Origin: Gallaecimonas xiamenensis 3-C-1
Lineage (GTDB): Bacteria > Pseudomonadota > Gammaproteobacteria > Enterobacterales > Gallaecimonadaceae
Assembly (NCBI RefSeq): GCF_000299915.1
Contig: NZ_AMRI01000001.1
Span: forward strand, 62,001-126,000
Direction: 5' to 3'
DNA: 64,000 nt
Below are positions 41,137 through 49,086 of this stretch, one piece after another. Both the position numbers and the translations under genes were made by a program. Position 1 is the first letter of the stretch. Every line of letters begins with the position of its first letter. The notes under the pieces are model-generated. The model saw only the letters and a program-made list of their open reading frames with translations. It was not told where the DNA came from and did not search any database.

Positions 41137-42005
41137 CAATCGTCCTTAAGCTGCCTGCGCAGATTGTCTTCGTGGAAAAAGGCCCGGTTAATGTCGTCCA
41201 GTCGCCAGGACACCGACTCCAGTACCACCAGGCTTTGGCCCCTATCCCAGGTCAGCAGGGACTGGTAACCAGGCACATAGCCAACATGGCTCACTTCACT
41301 GCCCTGCAATTGTACCCCAAAGCCATAGCCCAGTTGGCCCCAGCGGTAGGGCCGCTGCTGCCAGGGGTGGGTCATGGCCTGGTAACTGGCCGGGCTCAGC
41401 AGGTTCCCCTGGTGCAGGCACAGGTTCCAATGCCACAGATCCCGGGCACTGGCCACCAGGGTACCGGAGGCCTGCTCCCGGGGCATCAGCGCCAGGGTGT
41501 CTACCGGCGTCAGGCGGCCGTCAGGTTGCTCCTGTGCCCCGGTAATGGGGCTGCCCCCCAGCATGGCGCAGCGCCGGTAAAGGCCCTTGACCAGGGCACT
41601 GAAAGGCTGCTGGCGGACCTTGGCCAGGGCTTGGCCCAAGAACTGGTAGCCAAGGTTGGAGTAGGCAAAACGGCTGCCGGGGTTAAAGGCCAGGGGCTGG
41701 CCTTTGGCCTGCACGCCGCTGCTGTGGTCAAGGAGCATGCGCAGGCTCACCTGGCTGGCCCAGGGCGCCTTGAGTTCGGGCAGGTAGCGGCCTATGGGGT
41801 CGTCCAATTGCCAAAGGCCGTCGTCCACCCCTTGCAGCACCAGGGCGGCGGTGAGCTGCTTGCTGACAGAGCCAATCACATAGGGGGCGTCGATATCCCC
41901 CTGGCTAAAGGTGAGCTCCCGGCCCTTGGCCACCAGCACCACCCCCTGCAAGGGGCGCGGCGCCGGGCTCAGGCTGAGGGCGCTGGCCAGCAGCAGGCTC
42001 AGCAT
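41136..42005 (-). CDS. Serine hydrolase of the beta-lactamase (class C/PBP-like) family
   Basis: A 289-aa protein with Ser-x-x-Lys in GSVSKQLTAALV (Ser46, Lys49) and Tyr-x-Asn in YSNLGYQF (Tyr115, Asn117), the two clear catalytic motifs of the family; a third HxG-type motif is likely HVGYVPG. The N-terminus MLSLLLASALSLSPAPRPLQ is a short signal-like segment. Members include esterases, D-aminopeptidases and muropeptide hydrolases, so the substrate is open. It overlaps the Gfo/Idh/MocA gene upstream by 7 bases and the HD gene downstream by one. Confidence 0.87.
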   Translation of the reverse strand: MLSLLLASALSLSPAPRPLQGVVLVAKGRELTFSQGDIDAPYVIGSVSKQLTAALVLQGVDDGLWQLDDPIGRYLPELKAPWASQVSLRMLLDHSSGVQAKGQPLAFNPGSRFAYSNLGYQFLGQALAKVRQQPFSALVKGLYRRCAMLGGSPITGAQEQPDGRLTPVDTLALMPREQASGTLVASARDLWHWNLCLHQGNLLSPASYQAMTHPWQQRPYRWGQLGYGFGVQLQGSEVSHVGYVPGYQSLLTWDRGQSLVVLESVSWRLDDINRAFFHEDNLRRQLKDD

Positions 42006-42970
42006 CCCTTGGCTTTGGCCAAGATCTGGTCCACCACCACCTGGTTGGCCCGGGAGTCGGCAAGGCTTACCCCTTGGGCGGCCTCGCCGCCGATGGCCTG
42101 GCAGAGGTTATTGACCATGTTCAGGTAGTGGTCGCCGTTGCCGAAAAAGCGGCTCTCACAGTGGCTGCCTTTGTCGGTGTAAAGGTCGACCCGGGCGCCG
42201 TGGGGGCCGTCCATGGGGTTGAAGGGGGCGTTCATTTCGATGCGGCCCAGCTCCCCGTGGATACTGAAGTACTGGCTGCGTTCTTGCTGGGTGCCGCAGT
42301 AAAAGTTGGCGCGGGCACCGCCAAAGTCCAGGTTGAAGTCCACGAAGCGGTCTATGCCGTAGTCCGGGTCCAGCTCCAGGTGGGCGTCCAGCAGTGTCGG
42401 TTCCCCCAGGGCCATGCGCCCGGCAATGATGGGGTAGACCCCCACGTCCCTCAGGCCGCCGCCGCCCATGTCAGGGTGGTTGCGAAAGTCGCCGTCTTTC
42501 TTGTTGAAGTAGGTGAAGTGGCCGCTGGCCTTATAGATGCGGCCAAGGCGGCCTTCGGCCAGCAGGCTTTTCACCCAGTCCCACTGGGGGTGAAAGGCGA
42601 TCATAAAGGCCTCCATCACCCGCTTGCCGTGGCGCTTGGCTGCCTCTGCCACCAAGTCGATATCGGCGGCGGTCAGGGCCATGGGCTTTTCCACCAGCAC
42701 GTGCTTGCCGGCGGCCAGGGCCTTGAGGGTCCATTCCACATGGAGGTGGGTGGGCAGGGGGATATAGACCACATCCACCTCTGGGCAGGCCAGCAGCGCC
42801 TCGTAACTGCCAAAGGCCAGGGGGGCGCCCTGGCGCTCGGCATAGTCTTGGGCCCGGGCCAGGTCGCGGCTGGCAACCGCCTGCAGGGTACAAAGGGGGG
42901 ATTTGTTGATGGCCGGCAACACGAACTTGTGGCCAATCTTGGCAGTGCTGAGGACGCCGAAACGCAGCAT
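41999..42970 (-). CDS. Gfo/Idh/MocA-family NAD(P)-dependent oxidoreductase
   Basis: A 323-aa dehydrogenase. The N-terminal Rossmann fold (MLRFGVLSTAKIGHKFVLPA) is followed by the family motif EKPMALTAADID, where the Lys of E-K-P is catalytic, preceded by PLPTHLHVEWTLKALAAGKH. The C-terminal sheet domain includes GGGGLRDVGVYPIIAGRMAL with the conserved Asp and Tyr-like positions. GGAG lies five bases upstream of the ATG. It is the first gene of the three-gene operon with the serine hydrolase and the HD protein. Substrates in this family are usually sugars or inositols; none can be assigned. Confidence 0.9.
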   Translation of the reverse strand: MLRFGVLSTAKIGHKFVLPAINKSPLCTLQAVASRDLARAQDYAERQGAPLAFGSYEALLACPEVDVVYIPLPTHLHVEWTLKALAAGKHVLVEKPMALTAADIDLVAEAAKRHGKRVMEAFMIAFHPQWDWVKSLLAEGRLGRIYKASGHFTYFNKKDGDFRNHPDMGGGGLRDVGVYPIIAGRMALGEPTLLDAHLELDPDYGIDRFVDFNLDFGGARANFYCGTQQERSQYFSIHGELGRIEMNAPFNPMDGPHGARVDLYTDKGSHCESRFFGNGDHYLNMVNNLCQAIGGEAAQGVSLADSRANQVVVDQILAKAKGC

Positions 42971-43037
42971 GGCAACTCCAGATAGCGATGATGGCGCTAC
43001 CCTAACCGCCCCTGGCCCCCAGGTCAAAACCTGGGTT

Positions 43038-43460
43038 TTACAGCTGGGCCGCCAGCAGGATCCGGCTCAGGCGCACAAAATCCGAAGAGGTCAACAGCCC
43101 GGCCAGGCGGCCGTCGGGGTGCACCACCGGCAGGCAACCGTGGCGGTGGGCCAGGAAGAAATCCGCCACCTGCAGTAGGGGCGTGTCGGGGGCAACACAG
43201 GCCGGGTCCTTGGTGAGCAGCTCCTTGACCGGTTGCTGGCTTTCCCGCCGTTCCAGGGCATTGGCACCATAGGTGGCCAGCAGCCGGATAACGGCGGCGA
43301 TCAGCGCCTTTTGGGTGAGCATGCCGACAAAGTTGTCGCCGTCCATCACCGGGATATGGCGTATGCCCTTGTCCCGCATCAGGTCGTGGGCGTCTTTGAG
43401 GCTGGCCTCAAGGGGCAGGGTGATGAGCTCCCGGGTCATGATGTCGGCGGCGGTTTGCAT
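43038..43460 (-). CDS. Tandem CBS-domain protein
   Basis: A 140-aa protein that is little more than a pair of CBS domains: MTRELITLPLEASLKDAHDL with GIRHIPVMDGDNFVGMLTQK, and LLTKDPACVAPDTPLLQVAD with HGCLPVVHPDGRLAGLLTSS. CBS pairs bind adenine nucleotides and regulate partner enzymes or channels. The ATG at 43460 has a good AAGGAG; an in-frame extension to 43487 covers that site and is rejected. The partner is not evident from neighbours. Confidence 0.9.
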   Translation of the reverse strand: MQTAADIMTRELITLPLEASLKDAHDLMRDKGIRHIPVMDGDNFVGMLTQKALIAAVIRLLATYGANALERRESQQPVKELLTKDPACVAPDTPLLQVADFFLAHRHGCLPVVHPDGRLAGLLTSSDFVRLSRILLAAQL

Positions 43461-43544
43461 GCAAGGCTCCTTGTCAGAAAAGTTCATCAGACCCCAGTCT
43501 AGCCAGCTGCGCCCTGATCTGGCGCAAAGGGCCGGCCTTGGGCG

Positions 43545-43943
43545 TCAGTATTCCAGCTCTGCCTGGCACTGGCCCTTGAACGACGAGGTAAAGGACAGCA
43601 GCAGCGGCGCCATCAGCAATACCTTGACGACAAAGAACGGGCAGAAAACGAGGCCGCACAGGCTGCCAATCCTGACGGCAATGGGCCTTCTGGTGCTCAG
43701 GCCCTTAAAAACCAAGGTAAGGCCCACCAGAGTCAGGAACAGGATACCCAGCACCTCGAAGGCATCCACCCTGGCCGGGTCGGCTACCCCAAGGCGCAGC
43801 CAAAAGGCACGCAGGAAGGCCGAATCCCGGGCCGCTTCGTTGAGGCAGTCACTGACCACGGCAATAGCGATGACTAAGGCAACCAGCAAGGTTGCCAGCC
43901 AGGTGCCGGCCTGAGACAACCTGAAGGTGGTGGTACTGGGCAT
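43545..43943 (-). CDS. Small orphan membrane protein, 132 aa
   Basis: No family recognised. It has three hydrophobic segments: TWLATLLVALVIAIAVVSDC, VLGILFLTLVGLTLVFKGL and SLCGLVFCPFFVVKVLLMAP. The first is followed by an acidic/aromatic periplasmic or cytoplasmic loop (LNEAARDSAFLRAFWLRLG). GGAGAG precedes the ATG. Probably an inner-membrane protein. Confidence 0.7.
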   Translation of the reverse strand: MPSTTTFRLSQAGTWLATLLVALVIAIAVVSDCLNEAARDSAFLRAFWLRLGVADPARVDAFEVLGILFLTLVGLTLVFKGLSTRRPIAVRIGSLCGLVFCPFFVVKVLLMAPLLLSFTSSFKGQCQAELEY

Positions 43944-44025
43944 GGGCTCTCCAAGGTCAGGGGCGCGGCAACGGCGCCGCTCATCAAAATAAGGCGGCGC
44001 AGCCCCCTGTGACCTTGAAGAAAGG

Positions 44026-45189
44026 CTATTGATAGCTGTCCAGGAATCCCTTTGGCAGCAGCAAGTTATGGCGGCCCAGCTCGGTAACCTGGCGCTCGCC
44101 GCAAAGGGCCATGGACACGTCCAGTTCCCGCTGCATCAGCTCAAGGGCCTTGCTGACCCCCGCTTGCCCCATGGCCCCCAGGCCATAGATATAGGCGCGC
44201 CCGGCCATGGCTCCCTTGGCCCCCAGGGCCAGGGCCTTGAGGATGTCCTGGCCGGAGCGAATGCCCGAGTCCAGGTAGACCTCGGTCTGGTGGCCGACGG
44301 CGGCGACGATGGCCGGCAACATGCGGATACTGGACAGGGCCCCGTCCAGCTGGCGGCCGCCGTGGTTGGACACCACTATGGCGTCGGCGCCGAAATCGGC
44401 CGCCTTGCGGGCGTCTTCTTCATCGAGGATGCCCTTAAGAATAAGCTTGCCGCCCCACATGTCGCGGATACGGCGGATCTTGTCCCAGTCGAGCTTGAGG
44501 TCGAACTGTTCGGCGGTCCAGCTCATCAGCGAGGAGGCGTCGGTCACTCCCTTGGCGTGGCCGACGATATTGCCAAAGTGGCGGCGTTTGGTGCCGAGCA
44601 TCTGCAAGCCCCAGCCCCATTTGGTGGCCAGGTTGGCCAAGGTGGGCAGAGTCAGTTTCGGCGGCGCCGACAGGCCGTTTTTCAGGTCCTTGTGGCGCTG
44701 GCCGAGGATCTGCAGGTCCAGGGTCAGCACCAGGGCCGAGCAGCCCGCCCGCTTGGCCCGTTCGATAATGGCGGCCAGAAAGTCCTGGTCCCGCATCACA
44801 TAGAGCTGAAACCAGAACGGCTGGCGGGTGTGGGCGGCCACGTCTTCGATGGAACAGATGGACATGGTGGACAGGGTATAGGGCACCCCGAAGGCCTCGG
44901 CGGCCCGGGCCGCCTTGATTTCCCCGTCGGCGCATTGCATGCCGGTCAGCCCCACCGGGCTCAGGGCCAGCGGCATGGCTACCGGCTGGCCCAGCAGGGT
45001 GTCGGCGGTGGAGCGGCCGGACATGTCTACCGCCACCTTTTGCCTGAGGCGGATCTGTGCAAAGTCGCTGCAATTGTCCCTGAAGGTCTGCTCGCTATAA
45101 CTGCCCGACTCGGTGTAGTCGTAGAACATCTTGGGCACCCGCCGCCGGTACAGGCGCTTGAGATCCTCAATACAGGTGATAACGGCCAT
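44026..45189 (-). CDS. lldD: FMN-dependent L-lactate dehydrogenase (alpha-hydroxy-acid oxidase family)
   Basis: A 387-aa flavoenzyme oxidising L-lactate to pyruvate and passing electrons to quinone at the inner membrane. The barrel carries RRVPKMFYDYTESGSYSEQT near the N-terminus, PVGLTGMQCADGEI, LYVMRDQDFLAAIIERAK, and the active-site stretch VVSNHGGRQLDGA with catalytic His276. DSGIRSGQDILKALALGA binds the FMN phosphate. GGAGG precedes the ATG. No lldP permease or lldR regulator is adjacent; the upstream gene is an SDR 42 bases away. Other 2-hydroxy acids cannot be excluded. Confidence 0.9.
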   Translation of the reverse strand: MAVITCIEDLKRLYRRRVPKMFYDYTESGSYSEQTFRDNCSDFAQIRLRQKVAVDMSGRSTADTLLGQPVAMPLALSPVGLTGMQCADGEIKAARAAEAFGVPYTLSTMSICSIEDVAAHTRQPFWFQLYVMRDQDFLAAIIERAKRAGCSALVLTLDLQILGQRHKDLKNGLSAPPKLTLPTLANLATKWGWGLQMLGTKRRHFGNIVGHAKGVTDASSLMSWTAEQFDLKLDWDKIRRIRDMWGGKLILKGILDEEDARKAADFGADAIVVSNHGGRQLDGALSSIRMLPAIVAAVGHQTEVYLDSGIRSGQDILKALALGAKGAMAGRAYIYGLGAMGQAGVSKALELMQRELDVSMALCGERQVTELGRHNLLLPKGFLDSYQ

Positions 45190-45231
45190 ATAGCCTCCTT
45201 TGCTGGCCGGCGCCCTAGGCGCCTTGGGGGA

Positions 45232-45963
45232 TCATTTACCGCCGGCGATATCCAGGATACTGCCGGTCACGAAACTGGCCTGGTCCGACAGCAACCAGGC
45301 GATGGCGTTGGCCACTTCCTCAGGGCTGCCGCCTCGCTTGAGGGGGATCTGTGGGCTCAGCCGCGCCACCCGGTCCGGCTCGCCGCCGTCGGCGTGCATC
45401 TGGGTATGGATAAAACCGGGGCGTACGCCGTTGACGCGGATGCCACGCTCGGCCACTTCCAGGGCTAGGCCCTTGGTCAGGCTGTCCATGGCGCCTTTGG
45501 CGGCGGCGTAATCGATGTATTCAAAAGGGGCACCGGTGCGGGCCGCTGCCGACGATACATTGACGATGGCGCCGCCCCTTGGCAGCTGGCCAAGGGCCTG
45601 GCGACAGCACAGGAAGCAGCCCAGCACATGGGTGCTGAGCACCTGGCTAAAGCGGGCCAGGCTGATGCCCTCAAAGGGCGTTTGGGTAAAGAGGATACCG
45701 GCGTTGTTGACCAGGTGGGTGACGGGCCCCAACTGGCGGGCAGTGCACTCAAAGAGGCGGGCCACGTCGGCTTCCTGGGTGACATCGGCCTGGCAGGCCA
45801 TGGCTTGGCCCCCTTGGGCCTGGATCTGCGCCACCAGGGCCTGGGCTTGGTCCTGGCGCTGGCGGTAGTTGACGCAGACCCCATAACCTTCTTTGGCTAG
45901 AAGAAGGGCGGTAGCGGCGCCGATGCCGCGACTGGCCCCTGTGACGATAACCACCTTTTGCAT
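45232..45963 (-). CDS. Short-chain dehydrogenase/reductase (classical SDR)
   Basis: A 243-aa oxidoreductase. Landmarks are the cofactor motif TGASRGIGAAT (residues 8-18), NNAG, the catalytic Ser in VNVSSAAAR and YAAAK, and the C-terminal VTGSILDIAGGK. An Arg-rich NYRQRQDQ after the second strand suggests NADP(H). The ATG at 45963 has AGGAC upstream. It resembles FabG-like 3-oxoacyl reductases and glucose dehydrogenase-type SDRs; the substrate is unknown. It lies just upstream of lldD and may be co-transcribed with it. Confidence 0.9.
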   Translation of the reverse strand: MQKVVIVTGASRGIGAATALLLAKEGYGVCVNYRQRQDQAQALVAQIQAQGGQAMACQADVTQEADVARLFECTARQLGPVTHLVNNAGILFTQTPFEGISLARFSQVLSTHVLGCFLCCRQALGQLPRGGAIVNVSSAAARTGAPFEYIDYAAAKGAMDSLTKGLALEVAERGIRVNGVRPGFIHTQMHADGGEPDRVARLSPQIPLKRGGSPEEVANAIAWLLSDQASFVTGSILDIAGGK

Positions 45964-46063
45964 GGGAATGTCCTGGCAGGATATGGGCGTCTTTACCCTG
46001 CTCCTGCCAGGGGGCGCTGTCCAGGCGCCAAAGGGCAGGGCGCCTGGGGGGCAGGTTAAGGCG

Positions 46064-46696
46064 TCAGCGCCAGAACAGGTAGATGGCGCCGTTGTGCTCG
46101 ATATTGGCGGCCAGGGCGTCGATGGAATTGACCTGGGGGTTGAGGATATCGGGGTTGATGGTATAGGCCGCCTTGGCCAGGGCAAACCAGTCCGGGTTCG
46201 GCCCCAGCACCTTGGCCCGTAACCAGTCGCCACCGGCGCCGACAAGCTCCAACTGGAACTGCTGGCAAAGGTCCTGGTAATAGTCTTTGACCTGGGCGTT
46301 GGAGGGCTGGCCATTAGTGCCCTGGGTGGCGGCGGCGTCCAGGTAGGACTGCTCGTCCCGGGTGGGCACCACCACCAACAGATCGTCGGCAAAACCGTAG
46401 AAGTGGCCATAGACATAGACCTGGCTGGTGCTGTTCACCATGGCTTGGCGCAGCTTGACCAGGGTGTCGCTGGCGGTATCAGGGGCGATGCGGATCATCA
46501 GGCCAGGGGTGTCTTCTACCTTGCCGCCGGCGCCGGGCTTTTTCAGCTGGCGCAGGTTCTTGGCATAGGGGCGCAGGGCGGCCCTGGCGATATCGTCGAT
46601 ACCGTTGGCGTCCAGCAACTGCTGCTCTTGGCTGCTGTAACGGGGGCCGCAGCCGGCCAGCAAGGCCAGCAAGAAAAGGATAAGGGTGCGTTTCAT
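46064..46696 (-). CDS. Orphan lipoprotein, 210 aa
   Basis: No family recognised. The signal MKRTLILFLLALLAGCGPRY has a clear lipobox (LAGC). The mature part includes EQQLLDANGIDDIARAALRP, SQVYVYGHFYGFADDLLVVV and a C-terminal DALAANIEHNGAIYLFWR. AAGGA lies upstream of the ATG. It follows the 766-aa membrane protein gene in the same direction after an 80-base gap holding a GC-rich hairpin, and probably belongs to the same envelope-related gene set as the GDPD lipoprotein. Confidence 0.72.
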   Translation of the reverse strand: MKRTLILFLLALLAGCGPRYSSQEQQLLDANGIDDIARAALRPYAKNLRQLKKPGAGGKVEDTPGLMIRIAPDTASDTLVKLRQAMVNSTSQVYVYGHFYGFADDLLVVVPTRDEQSYLDAAATQGTNGQPSNAQVKDYYQDLCQQFQLELVGAGGDWLRAKVLGPNPDWFALAKAAYTINPDILNPQVNSIDALAANIEHNGAIYLFWR

Positions 46697-46742
46697 CGGG
46701 GGTCCTTTGGAAAAAGCACTGTCAGGGGTTAAGGCGGCCTTG

Positions 46743-46770
46743 GGGCCCGGCCGCTGAAGAAGCCGGGCCC
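46743..46770 (-). repeat. GC-rich hairpin between the 766-aa and lipoprotein genes
   Basis: GGGCCCGGC and GCCGGGCCC form a nine-bp stem with a ten-base loop and no T run. It may attenuate or stabilise the transcript. Confidence 0.6.
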
Positions 46771-46776
46771 TAGGGC

Positions 46777-49077
46777 TTAGAGCGGGCTTAGGGTAATGGC
46801 CAGGGCCTGCTCGCCGGCGGGCAGGATATGCCACTGGCGATAGGGCCTGTAACCGGGGGCCGTGACCTGGATGTCGTAGTTGCCGGGTTTAAGGTGCATG
46901 CCCTGCTCGAAGCGGGGGCTGATGTTCATTATCCGCACCTGGGCCTTGGCGGCATTGGTGTTGATGGTCAGCGCCACGTCCTTGAGCACCGGTTTTTGCA
47001 CCTTGGCCCACTCATCCGGCTGCAGGTCGATGGCCGCCAGGCCATGGGCCAGGGGGGCAAAGGCCCGGTAGATGCCCATATGGGCCTCCAGGCTGCGGCC
47101 CAGGGGGTGTAGCAGCGGCTGGGCGTGCAGGGTCCAGCGCAGGGCATAGGAAAAGGCCAGGTTGCTGGACTCTTCCACCTTGGTCAGGAAGTAGTTTACG
47201 GCGCTGTTGGGGGCTTGGGTGTAGCGGTTTTGTACCAGCAGCACCGGCAGCGCCAATACCAGCAGCGGCGGCAGCAGGGCCGCCCCCAGGCCTGCCCAGC
47301 GCTGCCAGGGGGCCTTGGCCTTGGGCGCTGCGCTGTCGCCTGCTGGCCTTGCCAGCTGCAGGGCCTTGAAGGGCAGCTTGATAAAGGTCATGCAGATCAG
47401 GAACAGGCTCAATGACATGGAGATGGGGGGGATCACCACAGAGCGCAGGGCCTGTTTGCCGGCGTCGGCAAAGCGGCCGCCGTCGGCAAATTCCTTCTGA
47501 GACTCGGCCAGCATGGCCAGGTAATGCTGGGTGCGCCGTTCGATGTTGGGGTCCAGCACATGGCGCTTGAAGTTCGCCCTGTTCCAGTCGGCCCTGACCC
47601 CTTTGACATAGAGATCCCCCATGCGATCGGCAATGCGGGCTTGGATCTGCGGGTGCTGCTGGAAGGCGTCCCAGCTGAGGTTGATGGGCAGGCTCAGGCC
47701 ACGGGCGGCCATTTCCTGCTGCCAGCGCTGGTCGGCTTCGGCCTTGACCTTGGCGGCGACGGTGCGGTCAAACAGCGGCTTGTCATTGATGGTCCAGCTG
47801 GCCGGCAGATCCAGGCCCTTGGCCTTGATGGCCCGGCGCAGCTTGACCTGGGTTTGGGGGTGGCTGCGAAAGGCGGCCAGATTGGCGATGTCAAAGGGGT
47901 AGCCGGTTTCCTTGCTAAAAAGCGCCTGGAAGTTGGGGTGGGCCAGGAAGCGCTGCTGGTAGTGGTCCGGGCTGTCGGTGTACTTGTAGCGCTTGTCCTT
48001 AAAGCCGCCGTCGCCGCCGGTGGCCCAGTTCAGGGCCTGCAGGGCGGTGGTCAGGCCGCCGGTGAGCACCCCGGTCAGCACCGTGTTGGTGATGTTTTCG
48101 GTGGTGCTGACGTCCTCGACGATCAGCCAATAGTTGGCGTCGACGTTACCTATGCCGGCCTTGTTGATCATGGCCTTGTAGTTGGCGTCCTGCTTGGTGT
48201 AGCAGCGGTTGCGCCGCTCGGTCTTGTCGTAATGTTTTTTGCAGTCGGCCCTGTCTTCGAAGTAGCGGTAGATCTTGGGACCGTACTCCTGGGCCCGGGC
48301 CGAGGCCTTGGCGATATGGGCCTTCTGGGCCTGCTGGTAGCGGCTCCAGCCCTGGTTCACTTCCTGCTCCAGGCTTTGCCAGTACTGGGCCTGGCGGGCC
48401 GGGGTCTGGGCCAGGGCCTGGTTGTAGCGGTTGGACCCTTGGGCGTACTGCTGGTAGTGGGCCGACAGCTCCTTGTAGAGCTCGGAAAAGTCCTGGTAGT
48501 GCTGGTCAAAGTCGCGGTAGGCCTGCTTTTGCACGAAGTTGCCGATGATGTCGTGCTTGTAGGCGTCCAGGTTCTGGGCCAGGTTGTGGTCGCTGTAGGC
48601 CAGGCCGCCAAAAAGGGCCAGGAAGGTGAGGTTTTCCGAGCTGCCGGTGGCGGCGGTGTCGTAGTCGAGGCCCTGAACTGCCACGGCGTTGATGGCCAGG
48701 GCGTCACGCAGGGCGGCGCTGTAGGCAGCGTATTGGCGCTGCTCGGCGCTGCTGGGCTGGATAAGCCAGCGCTCAATCAGCAGCTTTTGGCCAAAAAAGA
48801 CGGTGGGCCAGATGCCGGCGGTCAGCACCAGCATCGACACCGCGCCCTTAAGGGGGGTCTTGAAAAAGCGCGCCGGCAGCAGATCGGCCAGCAGCAGGGT
48901 AACGCCAATGCCCGACACCGTCCTGCCGTAGATCTCCAGGTGCTCCATGGCCAGGGGCTCTGGGGTACCCAGGCCGATAAGGGACACCAGCTGGGCGTTG
49001 AAGATGGCCTCGGGGATCAGGTAAAGGGCGCTGACAATCAGCAAGAAGAGGCGCCAGGGCCGTGATTTCAGTTGCAT
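46777..49077 (-). CDS. Orphan membrane protein, 766 aa, with PEGA-like C-terminal domain
   Basis: No known full-length family. Three N-terminal hydrophobic segments (RLFLLIVSALYLIPEAIFNA, VSGIGVTLLLADLL, SMLVLTAGIWPTVFF) precede a long Tyr/Gln-rich helical region (~100-570; QAYRDFDQHYQDFSELYKEL). Two more hydrophobic segments follow at about 580-680 (LSLFLICMTFIKL, LPPLLVLALPVLLVQ). The final ~70 residues (DVALTINTNAAKAQVRIMNI, GNYDIQVTAPGYRPYRQWHI) read as a PEGA-type beta domain, usually periplasmic. AAGGGA precedes the ATG, nine bases after the GDPD lipoprotein stop, so the two form an operon. Probably an envelope protein. Confidence 0.8.
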   Translation of the reverse strand: MQLKSRPWRLFLLIVSALYLIPEAIFNAQLVSLIGLGTPEPLAMEHLEIYGRTVSGIGVTLLLADLLPARFFKTPLKGAVSMLVLTAGIWPTVFFGQKLLIERWLIQPSSAEQRQYAAYSAALRDALAINAVAVQGLDYDTAATGSSENLTFLALFGGLAYSDHNLAQNLDAYKHDIIGNFVQKQAYRDFDQHYQDFSELYKELSAHYQQYAQGSNRYNQALAQTPARQAQYWQSLEQEVNQGWSRYQQAQKAHIAKASARAQEYGPKIYRYFEDRADCKKHYDKTERRNRCYTKQDANYKAMINKAGIGNVDANYWLIVEDVSTTENITNTVLTGVLTGGLTTALQALNWATGGDGGFKDKRYKYTDSPDHYQQRFLAHPNFQALFSKETGYPFDIANLAAFRSHPQTQVKLRRAIKAKGLDLPASWTINDKPLFDRTVAAKVKAEADQRWQQEMAARGLSLPINLSWDAFQQHPQIQARIADRMGDLYVKGVRADWNRANFKRHVLDPNIERRTQHYLAMLAESQKEFADGGRFADAGKQALRSVVIPPISMSLSLFLICMTFIKLPFKALQLARPAGDSAAPKAKAPWQRWAGLGAALLPPLLVLALPVLLVQNRYTQAPNSAVNYFLTKVEESSNLAFSYALRWTLHAQPLLHPLGRSLEAHMGIYRAFAPLAHGLAAIDLQPDEWAKVQKPVLKDVALTINTNAAKAQVRIMNISPRFEQGMHLKPGNYDIQVTAPGYRPYRQWHILPAGEQALAITLSPL

Positions 49078-49086
49078 GGTCGTCCC

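Noticed and set aside
45964-46416. N-terminal extension of the SDR protein to 46416
   Set aside because: The extra residues are Pro/Ser/Thr-rich and out of frame with the lipoprotein gene that occupies this stretch; the Rossmann fold begins at the ATG at 45963.
47524-49065. 513-codon plus-strand frame antisense to the 766-aa membrane protein
   Set aside because: Low-complexity Gly/Val/Leu/Gln shadow; the minus strand has sensible membrane segments and a ribosome-binding site.
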